A program made the position numbers and the translations under genes. Of a stretch of DNA of 64,000 nt, positions 1 through 14,247 are shown one piece after another (the first letter of the stretch is position 1; each line of letters starts with the position of its first letter). The notes below the pieces were generated by a model. The model was not told the DNA's origin, ran no database searches, and saw nothing but the letters and a program-made list of their open reading frames with translations. Location of the stretch: contig CADCXA010000066.1 of NCBI GenBank assembly GCA_902806565.1, positions 434,001-498,000 of the forward strand. Direction: 5' to 3'. Source of the stretch: Hypoxylon rubiginosum (lineage: Eukaryota; Ascomycota; Sordariomycetes; Xylariales; Hypoxylaceae).

Positions 1-703
1 TGCTACCCTCTCCGACGAGGTCAAGCCCATATGCAAGAAGTTCATGCAGAACCCCACCGAGCACTACGTCGACGAAGACACCAAGTTGACCCTCCACGGT
101 CTACAGCAGTACTACCTCAAACTTGAAGAGCGTGAGAAGAACCGCAAGCTCAACGAGCTTCTCGACGAGCTGCAATTCAATCAGGTGATCATCTTCGTCA
201 AGAGCACCATTCGTGCGACCGAGCTCGACAAGCTGCTTCGCGAATGCAACTTCCCTTCCATCTCTGTCCACTCCGGTGTCAGCCAGGAAGAGCGGTATGT
301 ATAGGTTCCCTTGCTTGAGCTACGCCTCTCTAATGACCATACAGTATCAAACGCTACAAGGAGTTTAAGGAGTTTAACAAGCGAATCTGTGTTGCCACAG
401 ACGTGTTCGGCCGCGGTATCGACATTGAGCGTATTAACCTCGCCATCAACTACGATCTACCTGCTGATGCTGATTCCTACCTTCACCGTGTGGGTCGTGC
501 CGGCCGATTTGGTACCAAAGGTCTCGCTATCTCGTTCGTAAGCACCGACGCGGATCAGGAGGTGCTGAAGTCGATTGAGAAGCGATTCGAGGTTGCTCTT
601 CCGTAAGTTTCAGCTGTAATTGATGCTTGGATACTTGGCTAACTTGTTTTACAGGGAGTTCCCTAAGGAAGGAATTGATCCTAGTACTTACATGGCATCC
701 TAA
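1..703 (+). CDS. sub2: SUB2/UAP56 DEAD-box RNA helicase, 3' part
   Basis: This is the C-terminal helicase half of the spliceosomal and mRNA-export ATPase Sub2 (human UAP56/DDX39B), which works in spliceosome assembly and in the TREX complex in the nucleus. The 5' end lies outside the window. Exons are 1..294, 345..602 and 655..703; introns are 50 and 52 nt with GTATGT and GTAAGT donors. In the sequence I see the motif IV region ([11 protein letters not shown]), the SGVSQEER stretch, motif V ([10 protein letters not shown]) and motif VI ([10 protein letters not shown]). The conserved tail FEVALPEFP ends at a TAA after TYMAS. The match to fungal Sub2 is close throughout, so the assignment is firm; only the missing N-terminal half is unseen. 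Confidence 0.95.
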
Positions 704-1952
704 ATTTTCTCTTTGAAACTTGGCGGGATTCTTTGATCGTCGCGTTCGAGATGTTGCTATGTTGAGCGGTCCAGAGAGAGGCAACTCATTCGTTCTCTCG
801 ATGAGCCCCAGAAAAGATATTTCACTTCCGAAAAAACAAGGATTTGTTTGGCATCATGGCCCCATGTACATTATATTCTTTCGGCTAGGAACGGTCAGTG
901 GCTTTTCAGGGATCGCCGGAATGAGAGATTACGTGCTTAAGAAGCGGGAACTCAATGTTCTTATACCGCCTTGCTTTTAATGGGAGGCTTCGCGTACAGC
1001 TATGGTCGGTAATCTCAGGTTTCATTCGCAATGAATAGACTGATAAAAATCCAAGTCCCTTCACGCATTCTTCCCTACCTGCCTCCTAATCACATAGCCA
1101 TTGATAATCGTGCAACGGATGCTGGTCCCCCCAATTCTGGTGATGAAATTTTCGGGAGCTGTGTACACCCTTTCGGGATCTTAGAATAGCTTCGGTATAT
1201 GCCGTGACGGTGGTGGTCTCGTAGCCTTTGTCTCTGGATGTTTAATTGTTCTGCTTGGTCTTAATCGTAAAGCTTCAATTTTGCTACCAATATTGCACGA
1301 TATATATGAAATGGTCCTAATATCTTAACATAAACTGCTTAGAGAATTGAGGTTGTACGTGGCGCCAACACCTCAGCAAGCCATTTAGAACTTGCCGCAT
1401 TGACTAGATCTAGCCTGCCATGCTTATTACGGGTGAAGTCTCCGTCCAGTTGACTGTCTGATTATTTTCGTTATAAAGTGCCTGCTTACCTAAATTATCG
1501 GCCGTTCGTGATGTGGATGGCAATCGAAACGCCAACCGCAAATACGGTATTCGACCCCTTTTCGTCCTGTACTCGGGGTGTCTATCGCGTCTTCGTCACA
1601 GATGTCACTTGCGACGTGATAATAATCAATTTGTCCTTGCCTGCTGATACTTCTATCTCGGTCCAACGACGAGCACCTTTGGCTACTTCCCCTCAAGCTG
1701 GAGTGCCATATTGCGTGCTTCCTGGTGGTTTATACATATTGTCCGGCAAGTATCCTCGCGGATATACGATAGCATGTGCGCACGCCTAGAAGCTGGAGAA
1801 GACGGTACGTTATCTGAAGTAATTATCGGCCTATTCCTCGTCTTTTTAGAAGGGAAACACTGGGCTGATCGACATGCCAGTGGCTACAGGTGCCAATGGA
1901 GCTCCGCCAACGCTCTCCATGATATTTTATCACCAGTCTCTGCACCATCGCC

Positions 1953-2759
1953 ATGTCGGACACGGTGTACATATGCTCAGCTAGGTCACACGGTAAGGAC
2001 TTCGAGACGTTGAAGGCTATAAGAGGCAGGGCGCTGAACACGTTCAGCGCGGATATTCAGCAGCGGTTGTCAGTGTCAACTTCACCCACACTCGAGTCAC
2101 TTCCTGCTAAATCAAATCCAGCTTCTCGAGATCTACCTGTCGAAGGAAAGCCAGTATTAGTATTGGCACCGCAGGATATTCTTCCTGGTTTTATTGATAG
2201 CACTTCTCTTGTGTCGCTAGAGGAAGCAAGACCCGAGATAGAGCAGCTATAAGGACTGCATCGTCAGAAAGCAACTTGCCACCGCTACGAACCTTAGAGC
2301 TTGAACGTCATGGGGGACATAACGGCTTTATAACTCTCAATTGGCGGTATCATGGCCTAGAATGGGACAAGCTGCCAGACTGGGGAGGCAGCAGAACTGG
2401 AGTCAAAGTGCAGGTGAGAAGATGTATTGTACGCAATTATATGACTGATAGCCTATGTGTTTCTTGCCTGAGCTGTTTCCTTTACCAAGCGCTACATCTA
2501 TACGACCACTGCGCCGGTCCTAAACCACCACAGTTCAGCCGACTTTAAATTGATATTGTTTCTGCACCTAGGTATATATAAAGGTTTATCTAGAAATACT
2601 ATTTATCGCTATCAGGCGATACCTACAGTTATTTCACCTTACGTTAATGATACTGTTCGCGTCGACGACGAAGGCAATCCTCTGCGGAATGACATGGTAT
2701 GGCAACAAGTTTCGTATGCCCCTAACATGAAAATAGATACGATAACCACCAAAGGTTAA
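1953..2759 (+). pseudogene. Possible relic of an unrecognised protein gene
   Basis: Three open stretches in different frames read like protein rather than noise. The first is 1953-2252. The second, about 2276-2412, contains GFITLNWRYHGLEW and then DWGGSRTGVKVQ. The third, about 2570-2759, contains VISPYVNDTVRVDDEGNP and APNMKID. A GTGAGA donor-like site follows the second block and a CTAG acceptor-like site precedes the third. I could not join all blocks in one frame with a start codon, so this is either a gene with several introns that I failed to resolve or a decayed gene. I do not recognise the family. Confidence 0.3.
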
Positions 2760-3805
2760 AGCGGTCAAATGTCCGGAGCAATGAGGGATGTTAAAATGCA
2801 AGGAGTTATCCTAAGAAGAAGCAAAACCATCTTCGATATCTTGGAAGTACTGATGGAACTTGCGTTCGTGAGATCCTCTACATTAAAAGGCACCCGGGGA
2901 ACTTCGGACGATGCCCGTTCTACCGGGGCGGACGATCTTGTGTAACGTTGGGCTCCACCGTGGAAAACCCCTACCGAGCAAAGGCGATCTCGAGTTCGGT
3001 CACGCAAGTACGTACTATGCATGTATTATCGGTCGTGGTGCCTAACCGGAAGCTTCAAGGTCAGACCCCGGAGATCTAAAACCTCAGAACCCGAACCTTT
3101 GGTTGAGAAGCCCCTGACATGGTATCTATCCCTTTCGACTCGACCCGACCCGTTCAGCTGAACGGACAACTGATCGATCGCTTATGACGAAAGGGATCGT
3201 AGTTTCTGACCCATCATCTACATACATACATTAGGTACATATGCCGCCGTAGCGCTGACCACTGACCGCTTGGCCACGTTCAATAGGTATGTGGGAATTA
3301 GATCCATTCTGCTGCCGTCTCTTTGGCCTATAATCGATTTCCACTCTGCTTCCCGGCCCCTTAACCCCCTTATTCACAAACCGTCAAAGGAAATAATCGA
3401 CAAAGAACATTTGCAAACGAGCTTCAGCTAGGACTTCACCGCCGGGCATGTGTGTACCTACCATAAGGTAGGGTACGTATACGCGCACCGTCAAAGGTCG
3501 GTCAACTGACCGAAAAAATCGATTCCTCAAAAGTGCGGTTACACGTACCTTACCTAACAACCAGCCCCAAAGCGGCCCACCAGCATCCACGTCCAACCAA
3601 AAACCATGTCGATGTCGACTTGTACATCCCGCGTGCGACCCTAAAATGAGAAAAAAAAAATAATCACACGGGTCTAAGTAGTGTAATGCGTGGGTAGGTA
3701 GCTTCCGATGGAGACTCGTGCCCGGATTCTCTCTAAATTTCTCCAACTGCCGGCATGGCGTATTTATATTAAAGGAGTAAAGTAGAAGGAGGCGAAAAGG
3801 GGGGT

Positions 3806-3828
3806 CGGTTGGTTGGTTGGTTGGTTTG
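3806..3828. repeat. GGTT tetranucleotide microsatellite
   Basis: About five consecutive GGTT units lie in the gene-free stretch. This is a simple repeat with no evident role. Confidence 0.85.
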
Positions 3829-4471
3829 CCAGTTGGGGGAACGGGAACTAACTGGAGGGGAAATTTATCGCCTAAAAACCAAGCCAAAGAAAGAAAAAAA
3901 ACCGCTACCTAAACCGCCTGAACCTGGACCTGGGAATCGGGATCCCGGGTAAGTCTTAAGCGAGAGAGCCGCACGAAAATGCGCCGGAACTTATTTTTTA
4001 ACAAACCTAACAACGACGACAACCATCAACAATATTTGGTTTCTCCCCTTTCCCATCTCATCTCCTGTAAGCATGCGATTAGGAGATGGTTAATATTCCC
4101 AACCTCATTCTCTGGCCTCAGGCTCCATGGCGAAAATTCAAACCCGGTCCCGAAGAACGTCGCGCAACCCTTTTTTTAATCCTTTGTATTGAATGAATAT
4201 GAGAACGGAAGGAAAGAAAAACAAAAAACATTCGCATCCCATGCTAGCTGTCTTAACTTCGCAAGAAACCCTGCGCAGACAACGATCAACTATGGCTTTC
4301 TTATGACATAGTCGCGAAACCTTGTATCCAGCTTTTATCAAATGGGCCCCATCGAAGGCCACCTTTTGATTATTGAAGATCCCGCAAACTCCCAAATCAC
4401 GCCCATTTTCTACCTACTCCAATGTCCCATAGAAACCATGTGGAGTAAACAAGAGTCGTCTGTTCCACCTC

Positions 4472-5997
<1,526 letters not shown>

Positions 5998-8900
5998 GAT
6001 GTCTGAATTGTCTGGATTGGTGATGCGGGATGAGATGGAAGAGTGTGAAAGAGGAATTAATTGGGACGGTCGACGAGATAAACGGTCGCCGATCTAGGGG
6101 ATTGCAGGGAAAGAATGATTAGGATGTAGGGATATTAGACGGGTAGAAAGAAGTTGTTTATGTGTAGATTGTGTCGGCGTTGGTGCGGGTTACGAATGAG
6201 TACGAATGAGTGCGAAACAGAAGCTTCAGTTTGCACGGGCACGAGTTGGTGAATGGAATCTGACAATGGCAGAGAAATGACGTATGCGCGTTTCTACCCT
6301 CAAATGGAGCTCTATACCGCTTTTGGTGGAAGCGTGGGAAACGTGCAAACGTGAGTCGAAAGCTGTTTGATGCAGATGCAATCTACTGGTCAATTGGGAT
6401 CGAAGAAGGACTATTTGTAGTTGTTGAGAAGGAGGTGACGGAGGATTAAAAAGAGCAAGAAAGTTCAGACACTGCAGGGAAATTATTGGCACGAGAAGAC
6501 TGGGAAACACGAGGGAAAAACTAAACCACCGCCCAAGAAAAGAGTCAGGGGACCAAAAAACTCACGATCTTCCTGGGACTGACGGGCTTGGGTTCACTAA
6601 CAATAATAATTTTTTTTTCTTGGGTCCTGGAACTCCCAGCCAATGCATGTGTGCAGTGTGCTAGGTTGTACGAAGTAGCGTACCTAAAGTACTAACGGTA
6701 CAAGGGGTACATGGGGTCCAAGCTCCCCCCAGTTACTTTCCCCTTCCCCCCATCAGCCCCTCGGTGGCCCCCTAATGCCTAATGGGGTCCCCTAATGGAG
6801 GGTTGGAGGGGTATTACGATTAAGCTTAGGTGCATTTCTGGGTGCTGTTTGAGCGGGGATTGGCTTTCTGTAGAAGCCAAGACACATTCCAGAACCGTTC
6901 AAACCGTTCAAGACAGTTCAGACCGAATGGACCAGACTGCCCTAGACCAGGTCCATCTTACACCCTTTTTTTTTGTTTGCATTTCTTGACACTTTTTCAA
7001 CCTTCCTTCAGACTCTTATCTCGTGAGAGCTGGCGCGGTCTGGCACGGTTGTCTCGCCATTTTTCTTAGCTTCCAGCCTTTTGAGCTTCTTTTCCCAACT
7101 ACTGCATCACCATCGCATGCGCATGTTGCAGAGAATGGGTGCTGTATGTAACGCACATGTACTGTACCTACATGCAAAATACTATGTAACGCCGGAGGAC
7201 ACAGAGACCTTTAGCGAAAAAGCCCACCGCCAGACGATCGGGAAACAGCTTGACAGCCAATGTCAAGCTACGACGCGCGACATGTGGGCAGAGCTGGCAG
7301 AGTGCAGACGGTAGAAGCCCAGACCATTCTGTGTCCAAAGTTCCCACGCCCGTTGCTCTTTCGTGCCACCACCTGCACCACCAGCGAAGCCCTCCCCTTG
7401 GTCCCTTGGTCTCAGTCCCTTGGTCTCGTCGACCTCTTAAACAACGGGGGCTTTCCCAGGGGCCTTTTTACCAAGGCAGGCTGGCAGGCTAGACAAGTCC
7501 CAAGGTTTACCGCAGAATCAACAGAATCGCGGCCCCGCAATACCCGTAAATTCAAAAAGAAACATCATGCACCTTGCCAGCAGCTGCAGCAAAGACCCAG
7601 TAAGCCCACTCCCCAATAGAACAAGCCCCTGGGACTGGACCCCCAAGAACCGGGGAACCAACAGGAAGGACGGTACACGTATGTAGCTGCTAGGCTGCTT
7701 CCGGTGGGCAATATATCAATCCTATACCTACATGTATGATGGATGTCATAGGTATATAAGTAACCTTGTAAGATAAAAGCCAAGCCGAAGCCGCTCAACA
7801 CCCCCCTTCCAGGGCAGGGCGTCACCCCTTGTGCAATATCGGAAGCGGGAATTCATCTTCGCTCGTTCGTGGGATGTGCTGTCGCTCGGTTCTAGGAAAG
7901 TGATGGACCATCAGCCCATATCGTTGTCCGTTCACCTACCATCATATGTACATAAGCAGGGCTGGCAAAGCTTTCGTTGCCCCTTGTCCACCTTTTCGTA
8001 GATCGGTATCTTTTTCGAGTCTAGTAAAGTTCTGGTCTCGAATTGAACTACTTAAACTGCTTGAACAATGCCATCATTTTTATCACGCTACCTCGAAACG
8101 ACCAACAAATGTACCTAATATACACACACTGATACAACGGCCTACTCTACCTCGTGTACAGTATCATCCTTTCCCACAAACTCAGATACCACCAGCTCGC
8201 TTATTAGTGTAAAAAAACTCAAGTCAGGAGTCCACCGTGTTTAATTTGTAAGATTTTTCTTCTTCTTTTCGCTTGTCGGTGTTGGCCCTAACATTACATT
8301 ACATACGTGTATGTATTTGCATTACTCAGCTCCAAAAAGAAGGGGAAGGGTGGGAGGGAGGCAAATTTCTTGGGGCCGGAGAACGCAACACCCACCGCCT
8401 CCGACGTTCCGAGGGTCACGATGATGTTTCCACTTACCTTTGCCTTTTCCTTTTTCCCCCCCTTTTCCCCCCTTCTTCCTACATACACTAACCACGCGTC
8501 CGGCCCATACGAAAGCGTGGGGGTTTTTGCCTTTTGCCCTACCCCAACTTTCTAGGGTCTAATAGGTATCGTTTCACGATGGCTTCTAGAGTTCTTCACA
8601 AAAGTGCAAAAATTCAAAAAGGATGAGTCTTCCCCTCTTTCTGGGCGAACATACTAAAGTTAAGCGAATTCTGTATTACATTATCTGCTAGGGCATATCG
8701 ATTGTCTTGATGCTCGTTGCCCCTCGTCTCGCCGTTTATCTAGCTGACTGCGTTCTTTTTTTGCCTCCTTCGGGCAAGTAGCTCAGCTCAGGTGTTTCGT
8801 TGGTATCACGCTCAACTTTGAATTTGAAGTGGTAATAAAAAAATCCCGCGTGGTAACAAAAAAAAAATAAGTAGCATCCCACGCCTGCCAACGCGTGATT

Positions 8901-9238
8901 TCTAGCGAGACTCTGCATATTTGTATACGTCCCTATCCTAAACAAAGAGAAAAAAATCCGATAGTCGTATTATTATGCGTTTTGAGCCTGGGCAAGTCGG
9001 AAAACTGCAAGCTTATGGTCGGCCGCAGCGGGAATGGGGTATCAACTCAGCAATCAATGCCGCCTCGAGGTGTTTCCGAGCCCTTGGTCCGTTTCCGATA
9101 CTCCCGTCGCCCCGGTATACATAGAGAAAGTGGCGATTCGTAATGATGACGGGCGTAACATAACTACATCGTTCCGCGACCCCTTTTCTTCACTAGTTTT
9201 CGCTGCTGCTGCGTCTTCTTCTCGGCGCTGGACTTCCC
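5998..9238. other. Intergenic, promoter of the SDR and 3' flank of the eisosome gene
   Basis: About 3.2 kb with no ORF showing recognisable protein. The right end should be the 3' UTR of the large minus-strand gene, the left end the SDR promoter. It contains poly-pyrimidine and poly-purine runs (for example near 6608 and 8450). Nothing else stands out. Confidence 0.55.
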
Positions 9239-12200
9239 CTAGTTATCCAGGCCGAACATTCGGCGCAGCGCTCCGAACTTCTTTTTCTTTTTCTGTCCAA
9301 TTCCGTCTACGGCTACGTGATCAAGCTCGTTATCGTATGTCATGGGAAGCCCCAGGCTCATACTTCGTCTATCATCTAGGGGAGGCCTTTGAATGGCTCC
9401 CATCGTGCTGTTCAGATCGAGTAGATTGCCGGCCGAATTGGTTCGTTTCATGCCGTCACCTTCGGAAGCCTCAGCTAAAGGCCAACTGTCGGTTCTCATC
9501 ACGGAAGCTCGCTTCTGGAGCTTTGGGCTGGCAGGATGATCATCGCGGATGCCTCTTAGCTGGTCGCTGCTCCGTTCCAGCTTGGTATCCCGTCTTGCTG
9601 CGCTTTCCATAATCTCTGGCCGTTGGATTTTGCCTGCCTGCTCTGCTCTCTTGTTGCGCTTTAGGATACTCATGAAAGAGCCTCGTCTATCCTTGTGTGG
9701 CGAGGCGGGTATCGTCGCCGAGGTGTCAAACCCACCGCGGCCGGATCGCGACCGTGTGAGCGTAGCGGTTCCGAGAGCCCCAGAGTTAGATCGAACCATC
9801 GTTGCACTGCCGGTAGTAGACGGATTTCGAGGGGTTCGCAAGGGACTAGGCATTTCATCGTCGCTATCGGGGAGCTCTGGTGAATCCTCGTCTGCTTCGG
9901 GAACAGGGGTAGACTTTCTGAAGCCTGCCGTACCAGTAGAAGCGCGAAGAGTGCCTTTAGAGAGCGGTCGAGCATGCGACGAAGAACTAGGACGAGCGTC
10001 ATCTTCGTCGCTCGAGTCATCAAAGCGACTTTGAAAGTTAGAATCTCTCACGTCGTCTTCATTATCTGAGTCACCGAAGCGACTGGTTTTCTTGGAGCGC
10101 TTCGTAGCAGATGCTTTATTCGACCGACCAAAAGATGGGATATGAATAGAAGGGAGTACTCTCTCCTGACTGGATGCGCTACTGGATCTCAAAGTACGCT
10201 TCATCATCCCGGCCGGGGCTACGCCTCCAGTGTTGGCTGTTGGGCCGTGGCGGAATGATGAGCCAGTTGGTGAGAGTGACCGTAGACTGAACCGGCCGGA
10301 GCCTCGAGTTGCATCGCGAGGCGGGCCAATAGATGATGGACGCATAGAAGCACGGAGGCCGAAACCTCCGCCTTTTGCAGCGCGACTGCGCTTAAAGCTG
10401 CTGTCGCTGGCATCAGATCCGCGGCGATTTAAGGAGGGTTTGTCTTTAGGTACATTGTTTTTCGATGTAGCAGGCTGGAATGCTTGACTTGCAGCTGCTG
10501 TACCTTGGCGCCGGTTTGCCTTGGATAAAACTTGCGTTGCATTTTCGCGTTGCGCAGTACGACGCGGGGAGGGTTGGCTGGCTTGTTGTGTCGTGGAATG
10601 AGGCCTCATCGTCTTTCGTATTCCGTTGTGTCCCGGCTGTTCTGCACGTAAAGATGCACGCATTTGCGAGGAGGCTGGCGGTGGGCTGGTAGATTCATGG
10701 TTTCCTTTCGACCCAGGCTGAATCATATAGACACGTTCGGGATCGGGTATTACAACGGGCTCTATCGGCGCCGTCGAGGTTTGTGATTGTGCCTTACTAG
10801 CTTTTGGTTGTCGGTGTGTAGTCTTCTTCCTGCCGCTATTTCTTCGAACTGGATGAGCAACTTCCTCCTCATCACCTTCCGCACCAGCGTCTTCAGTAGC
10901 CTCGCGCTCAAGCTGCAGCCTCTTCTCAGTTGATAGGCTACGCCAGAACGCTTTTGCCTGTTCCCAATCATCCGTATCTCGTGGTGGTTGTGAGGATTGA
11001 GAGGTAACTGGAAGCTGTTGGACGACTTGGGAATGGGTTTGTTTCATATCCACCTGTTCTGGTACATCCCCAGGCAACTCATGAAGTTGAGACGGCGCTT
11101 TGCTGACGGGAGAATCGACAACAGCATCTAGGGACATGAAGCCATCTATTTCTGAGGGATCCTCATATGCATCGCTGTAGATGCTTGACTCGGAGTCATC
11201 TGTGGAATTATCGTCTCCTACTCCTACAGGGGTTGTGGCAAGTGTAGTTTGGGGAAGGGTTTCTGACTGGACAGGATGCACCAAAGCTTTCGGCTCAAAG
11301 ATAGTAGAAGGGGATGCATTGCTGGTGATATGACCTTCGCTAGTCTTAGGCGTCGTCTGAGGGGCAGTCATCGGAGAGACAGTTGTCTGAGGGGCACTGG
11401 TCGAATCCGAGTCTTCATCTGGGAATCCTCCAGGCACTTCGAAATAATGATCTTCTAACATATTCGCAGGTGAAGTGCTAGGCTCTGTGACTCTCGGACT
11501 GGGCTGAATGATGGCAATTTCCGGAATGTCTTGCGGCACAGGCGTCGAATTTGGCATTTCCACTTGTGCGTCAGTAGGCTTCTGTCCTTCAAGGATGACT
11601 GAATTATTTTGAGAGTTGTCTTGGGTTTCCAGTTGCGTGGCTTGCGTGCTAAGAATCTCTTCCGCATCACTAGCCCCTGCCACGCTGTCAAGAAGATCGT
11701 CGTCTGAATCAGAGCTTTTGTTACTGTCAGAAATATAGCCACTTCCTTCAACGGAAGTAACAACTGGTGGCAACGGCTCCCTGAACCGAGAAATATTTGG
11801 TGCGTTCCGTGATACTTGTTCTTGAGCAAGTAACGAGCCAATAGCACGATCGCTTGACTGGCCCGGGGATAATTCTCTAGGCGTCCCAGTATCTCCAGTT
11901 GCGCCTGAGCTAGAGGGACGGAGTTCTGGCGAGGACGGTGCTGCAGGCGAATAATTAGGATCATAAGGCCGCACAAGAGGTCGTTCTTCTGGCTCTCTCG
12001 TCTTCTGATCCCTAACACTACCAAAGCTTGGCAATGCAGGACGTGGCTTCATGATTTCGTCATCTTCGAGGGAATATTCTCTTCTTTTGCTTCGTCCAAT
12101 ATTACTGTACCAAGGACGCTTGGCTTGCTGCGGACTTGGAGGAGTAGGCGAGTCTGCTTCACTAGTTGGTGCGGACTCGCCCACAACTGTAGCCATGGTA

Positions 12201-14247
12201 CGATCGTCAAAGCTAACACGAACCGACTTCTTACGAGATGCTGTGTTCTCTTCTGGTTGATGGGGAGATACGTGACGGGACGCTGACACCTCTGAGCTTT
12301 TGTCTGACGGAGATACTTCTCTGGGGATTGGACTGGTGCGCTTGAGAGCCGACTTGATAGGTGATGCCGACCTTGGTAAAGGAGTGTGCCGCACTGCGAG
12401 GCTATCTAAGGGAGCCACAGAAAAGTGGGCTTGACGAGCTGGGCTGTTCGAACTTGACCGTCGTGAACTGCTGCTTTCCCTAGAAAGCTCGGTGACTGGC
12501 TTATTTTCCACGAATACCGCCCTTTTCTCTATCGTAGCTGCCTTCGGAGGTCCGGCTTGATGTTCCATAGACGTGCTATCTGTTGGAAGTTGCTTGGCTG
12601 CTTTGTCGGAAGGTTGTAGGTGGTCAGCCCGCTCAGCGATAGACAGCCTCGTCGGTACCGCATCTAGTGCGTCTAGTACTTTCTGAGATGGTCGAACAAT
12701 CGAATCCATTTCCTCATCCGCCTCATCAGACTCTTCTTGCACGATAGATGGTTTCTTTCCTATGAGAAGATGGGCTGGGGAATTGCCATTTGGGCCGTGG
12801 GTAATATGTTGGCTTGGTAGGTCTTGTGGCTGTGGTAGCTGGTTCCTTTCAGGCTCGTCTTGGTGCTGACTTGGCTTTCTGGGTGCTGTAATGATAGCTT
12901 TCACCGCAGGCTCTTCCAACATCTGTGACTCCTCCACTGTTGGGGCTGACTCAACGATTGGCTGCTCCCGTTTCGGTAAATTGCGCTCACCCTCATTAGC
13001 ATCGACAGTAGTCCTCTTAATCCGCGCGACTGTCCCTTTTGCTAGGTGGCTACTCTCCCGTCGAGTTCCATCATCTTTCCTCTTGGACTGTTTCACAGCT
13101 GCCTCCTTAACGTAGTATTCCGCATTATCTACCGTAGGCTTTGGAACCATTCTCCTGGAGTTTGGGTCGTACACCATTGGTCGATCGGATTTTCCGCTCG
13201 TGACTGACGAGAAGGATGCCCTATTTGATCTTGGAGGTGAAGCAGGTCTTCGTGGAGGCGGACTAGAAAACTGCGGCCCCTGAGCGGATGTGGGAGACGC
13301 AGGTGGTGATTGCGTGCGAAAACCAATTGGATATGAGAAGTTCACTGACGAGCTTCTGCTATCTGGCCGTTGGGGGGAGGCAGGGCTTTGAGGTTTTGGC
13401 TGTTGGAGTTTACCCGTCCTCATCGGCGCATCGGCGGTCCTAACGTTCCTTGGATCGCCCGAGGGTTGGGTGTACCACGAGGTATGTCCCGTCTTCATTT
13501 TCTGGGAAGCGGTGCGAAAAGGTTGCATTCCTGTCCCAGCTGAAGCCGACTTCTTGTGACCTACAGGTATCTGAGGTACTGGCGGGTATTGTTCTGTCGC
13601 GTGGTTCGAAGTAGATCGATGAGGCGAAGGGCTTCGAAAGGTCCGCTCCGTCATGCTGCCCGAGCTCCCTTGTCTCTCCAGTTGTGCGGTTGGCCGCGAA
13701 GCAGTAGCGGCGGCGGAAGCGCTACCTGCCGAAGATACCGAGGCACTTCGACGTATCGTCCGCTTTGTCTGAACTTGACCAACGTTTGTAGGCGTATGAG
13801 GACGCGCCCTCAGCGCTGCCGCAGCGGCAGCCGAGGAGAGCGTCCTATCGGGCTTCGGGTTGGAGGCGGACATGAAGGCGGATGCGGCAGCCGAAGTAGC
13901 ATTCGGGTTCGCAGTCGCAGAGTATAGAGGCTGTGAGAAGAAAAAGAAAACAAAGTTATTAGTGACTACAATGCGATTAAAGGGGGAGTAGAGTATAATG
14001 GCATAGAGGAGGATTCGCCGTCATGATGAGAGAATGACCCGTCCAGCGCAATCTTCACGTCAACCAACCACGAAGCACCTTGAAAGACAGATGCATCGCG
14101 CTAGTGTCGATGAAGAACAAAGAAAACATGAATCGTGTGATGGTGTAATTGAAATAGAGAGCTCCAAAACAATAGCATGCGACTGAGTCGGGATAAGGAA
14201 CTACTTACAGGGTTAGGCGGCCGATACCTTCGCGAGTTGCCGAACAT
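9239..14247 (-). CDS. SegA/Seg1-like eisosome assembly protein
   Basis: This is a 1576-residue, mostly disordered protein rich in Ser, Pro, Arg and acidic patches. Exons are 14209..14247 (39 nt) and 9239..13930, with a 278-nt phase-0 intron. The Met at 13873 that opens the long exon is internal: an in-frame TCACAG acceptor at 13931 joins perfectly to a short exon that starts MFGNSRRYRPPNP. The N-terminus carries an Ala run followed by LRARPHTPTNV and KRTIRR, the middle has MVYDPNSRRMVPK, and the C-terminus ends with a lysine run and a hydrophobic-basic FGALRRMFG segment. These fit, from memory, the fungal Seg1/SegA group that stabilises eisosomes under plasma-membrane furrows. The family call rests on pattern memory, not alignment; another large disordered cortical protein is possible. 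The gene model itself is secure. Confidence 0.6.

Larger units (their letters stand above)
704..4471. other. Intergenic, no supported gene
   Basis: About 3.8 kb between two convergent genes. It should hold the 3' UTRs of the helicase (left) and of the SDR (right). A possible gene relic at 1953-2759 is listed separately, as is a GGTT repeat near 3806. The rest has only short, frame-broken ORFs. The longest (3384-3887, minus) is low-complexity and looks like chance. Confidence 0.6.

Noticed and set aside
3384..3887. 167-codon minus-strand ORF
   Set aside because: Low-complexity composition, overlaps the GGTT repeat and shows no family-like motif; probably chance.
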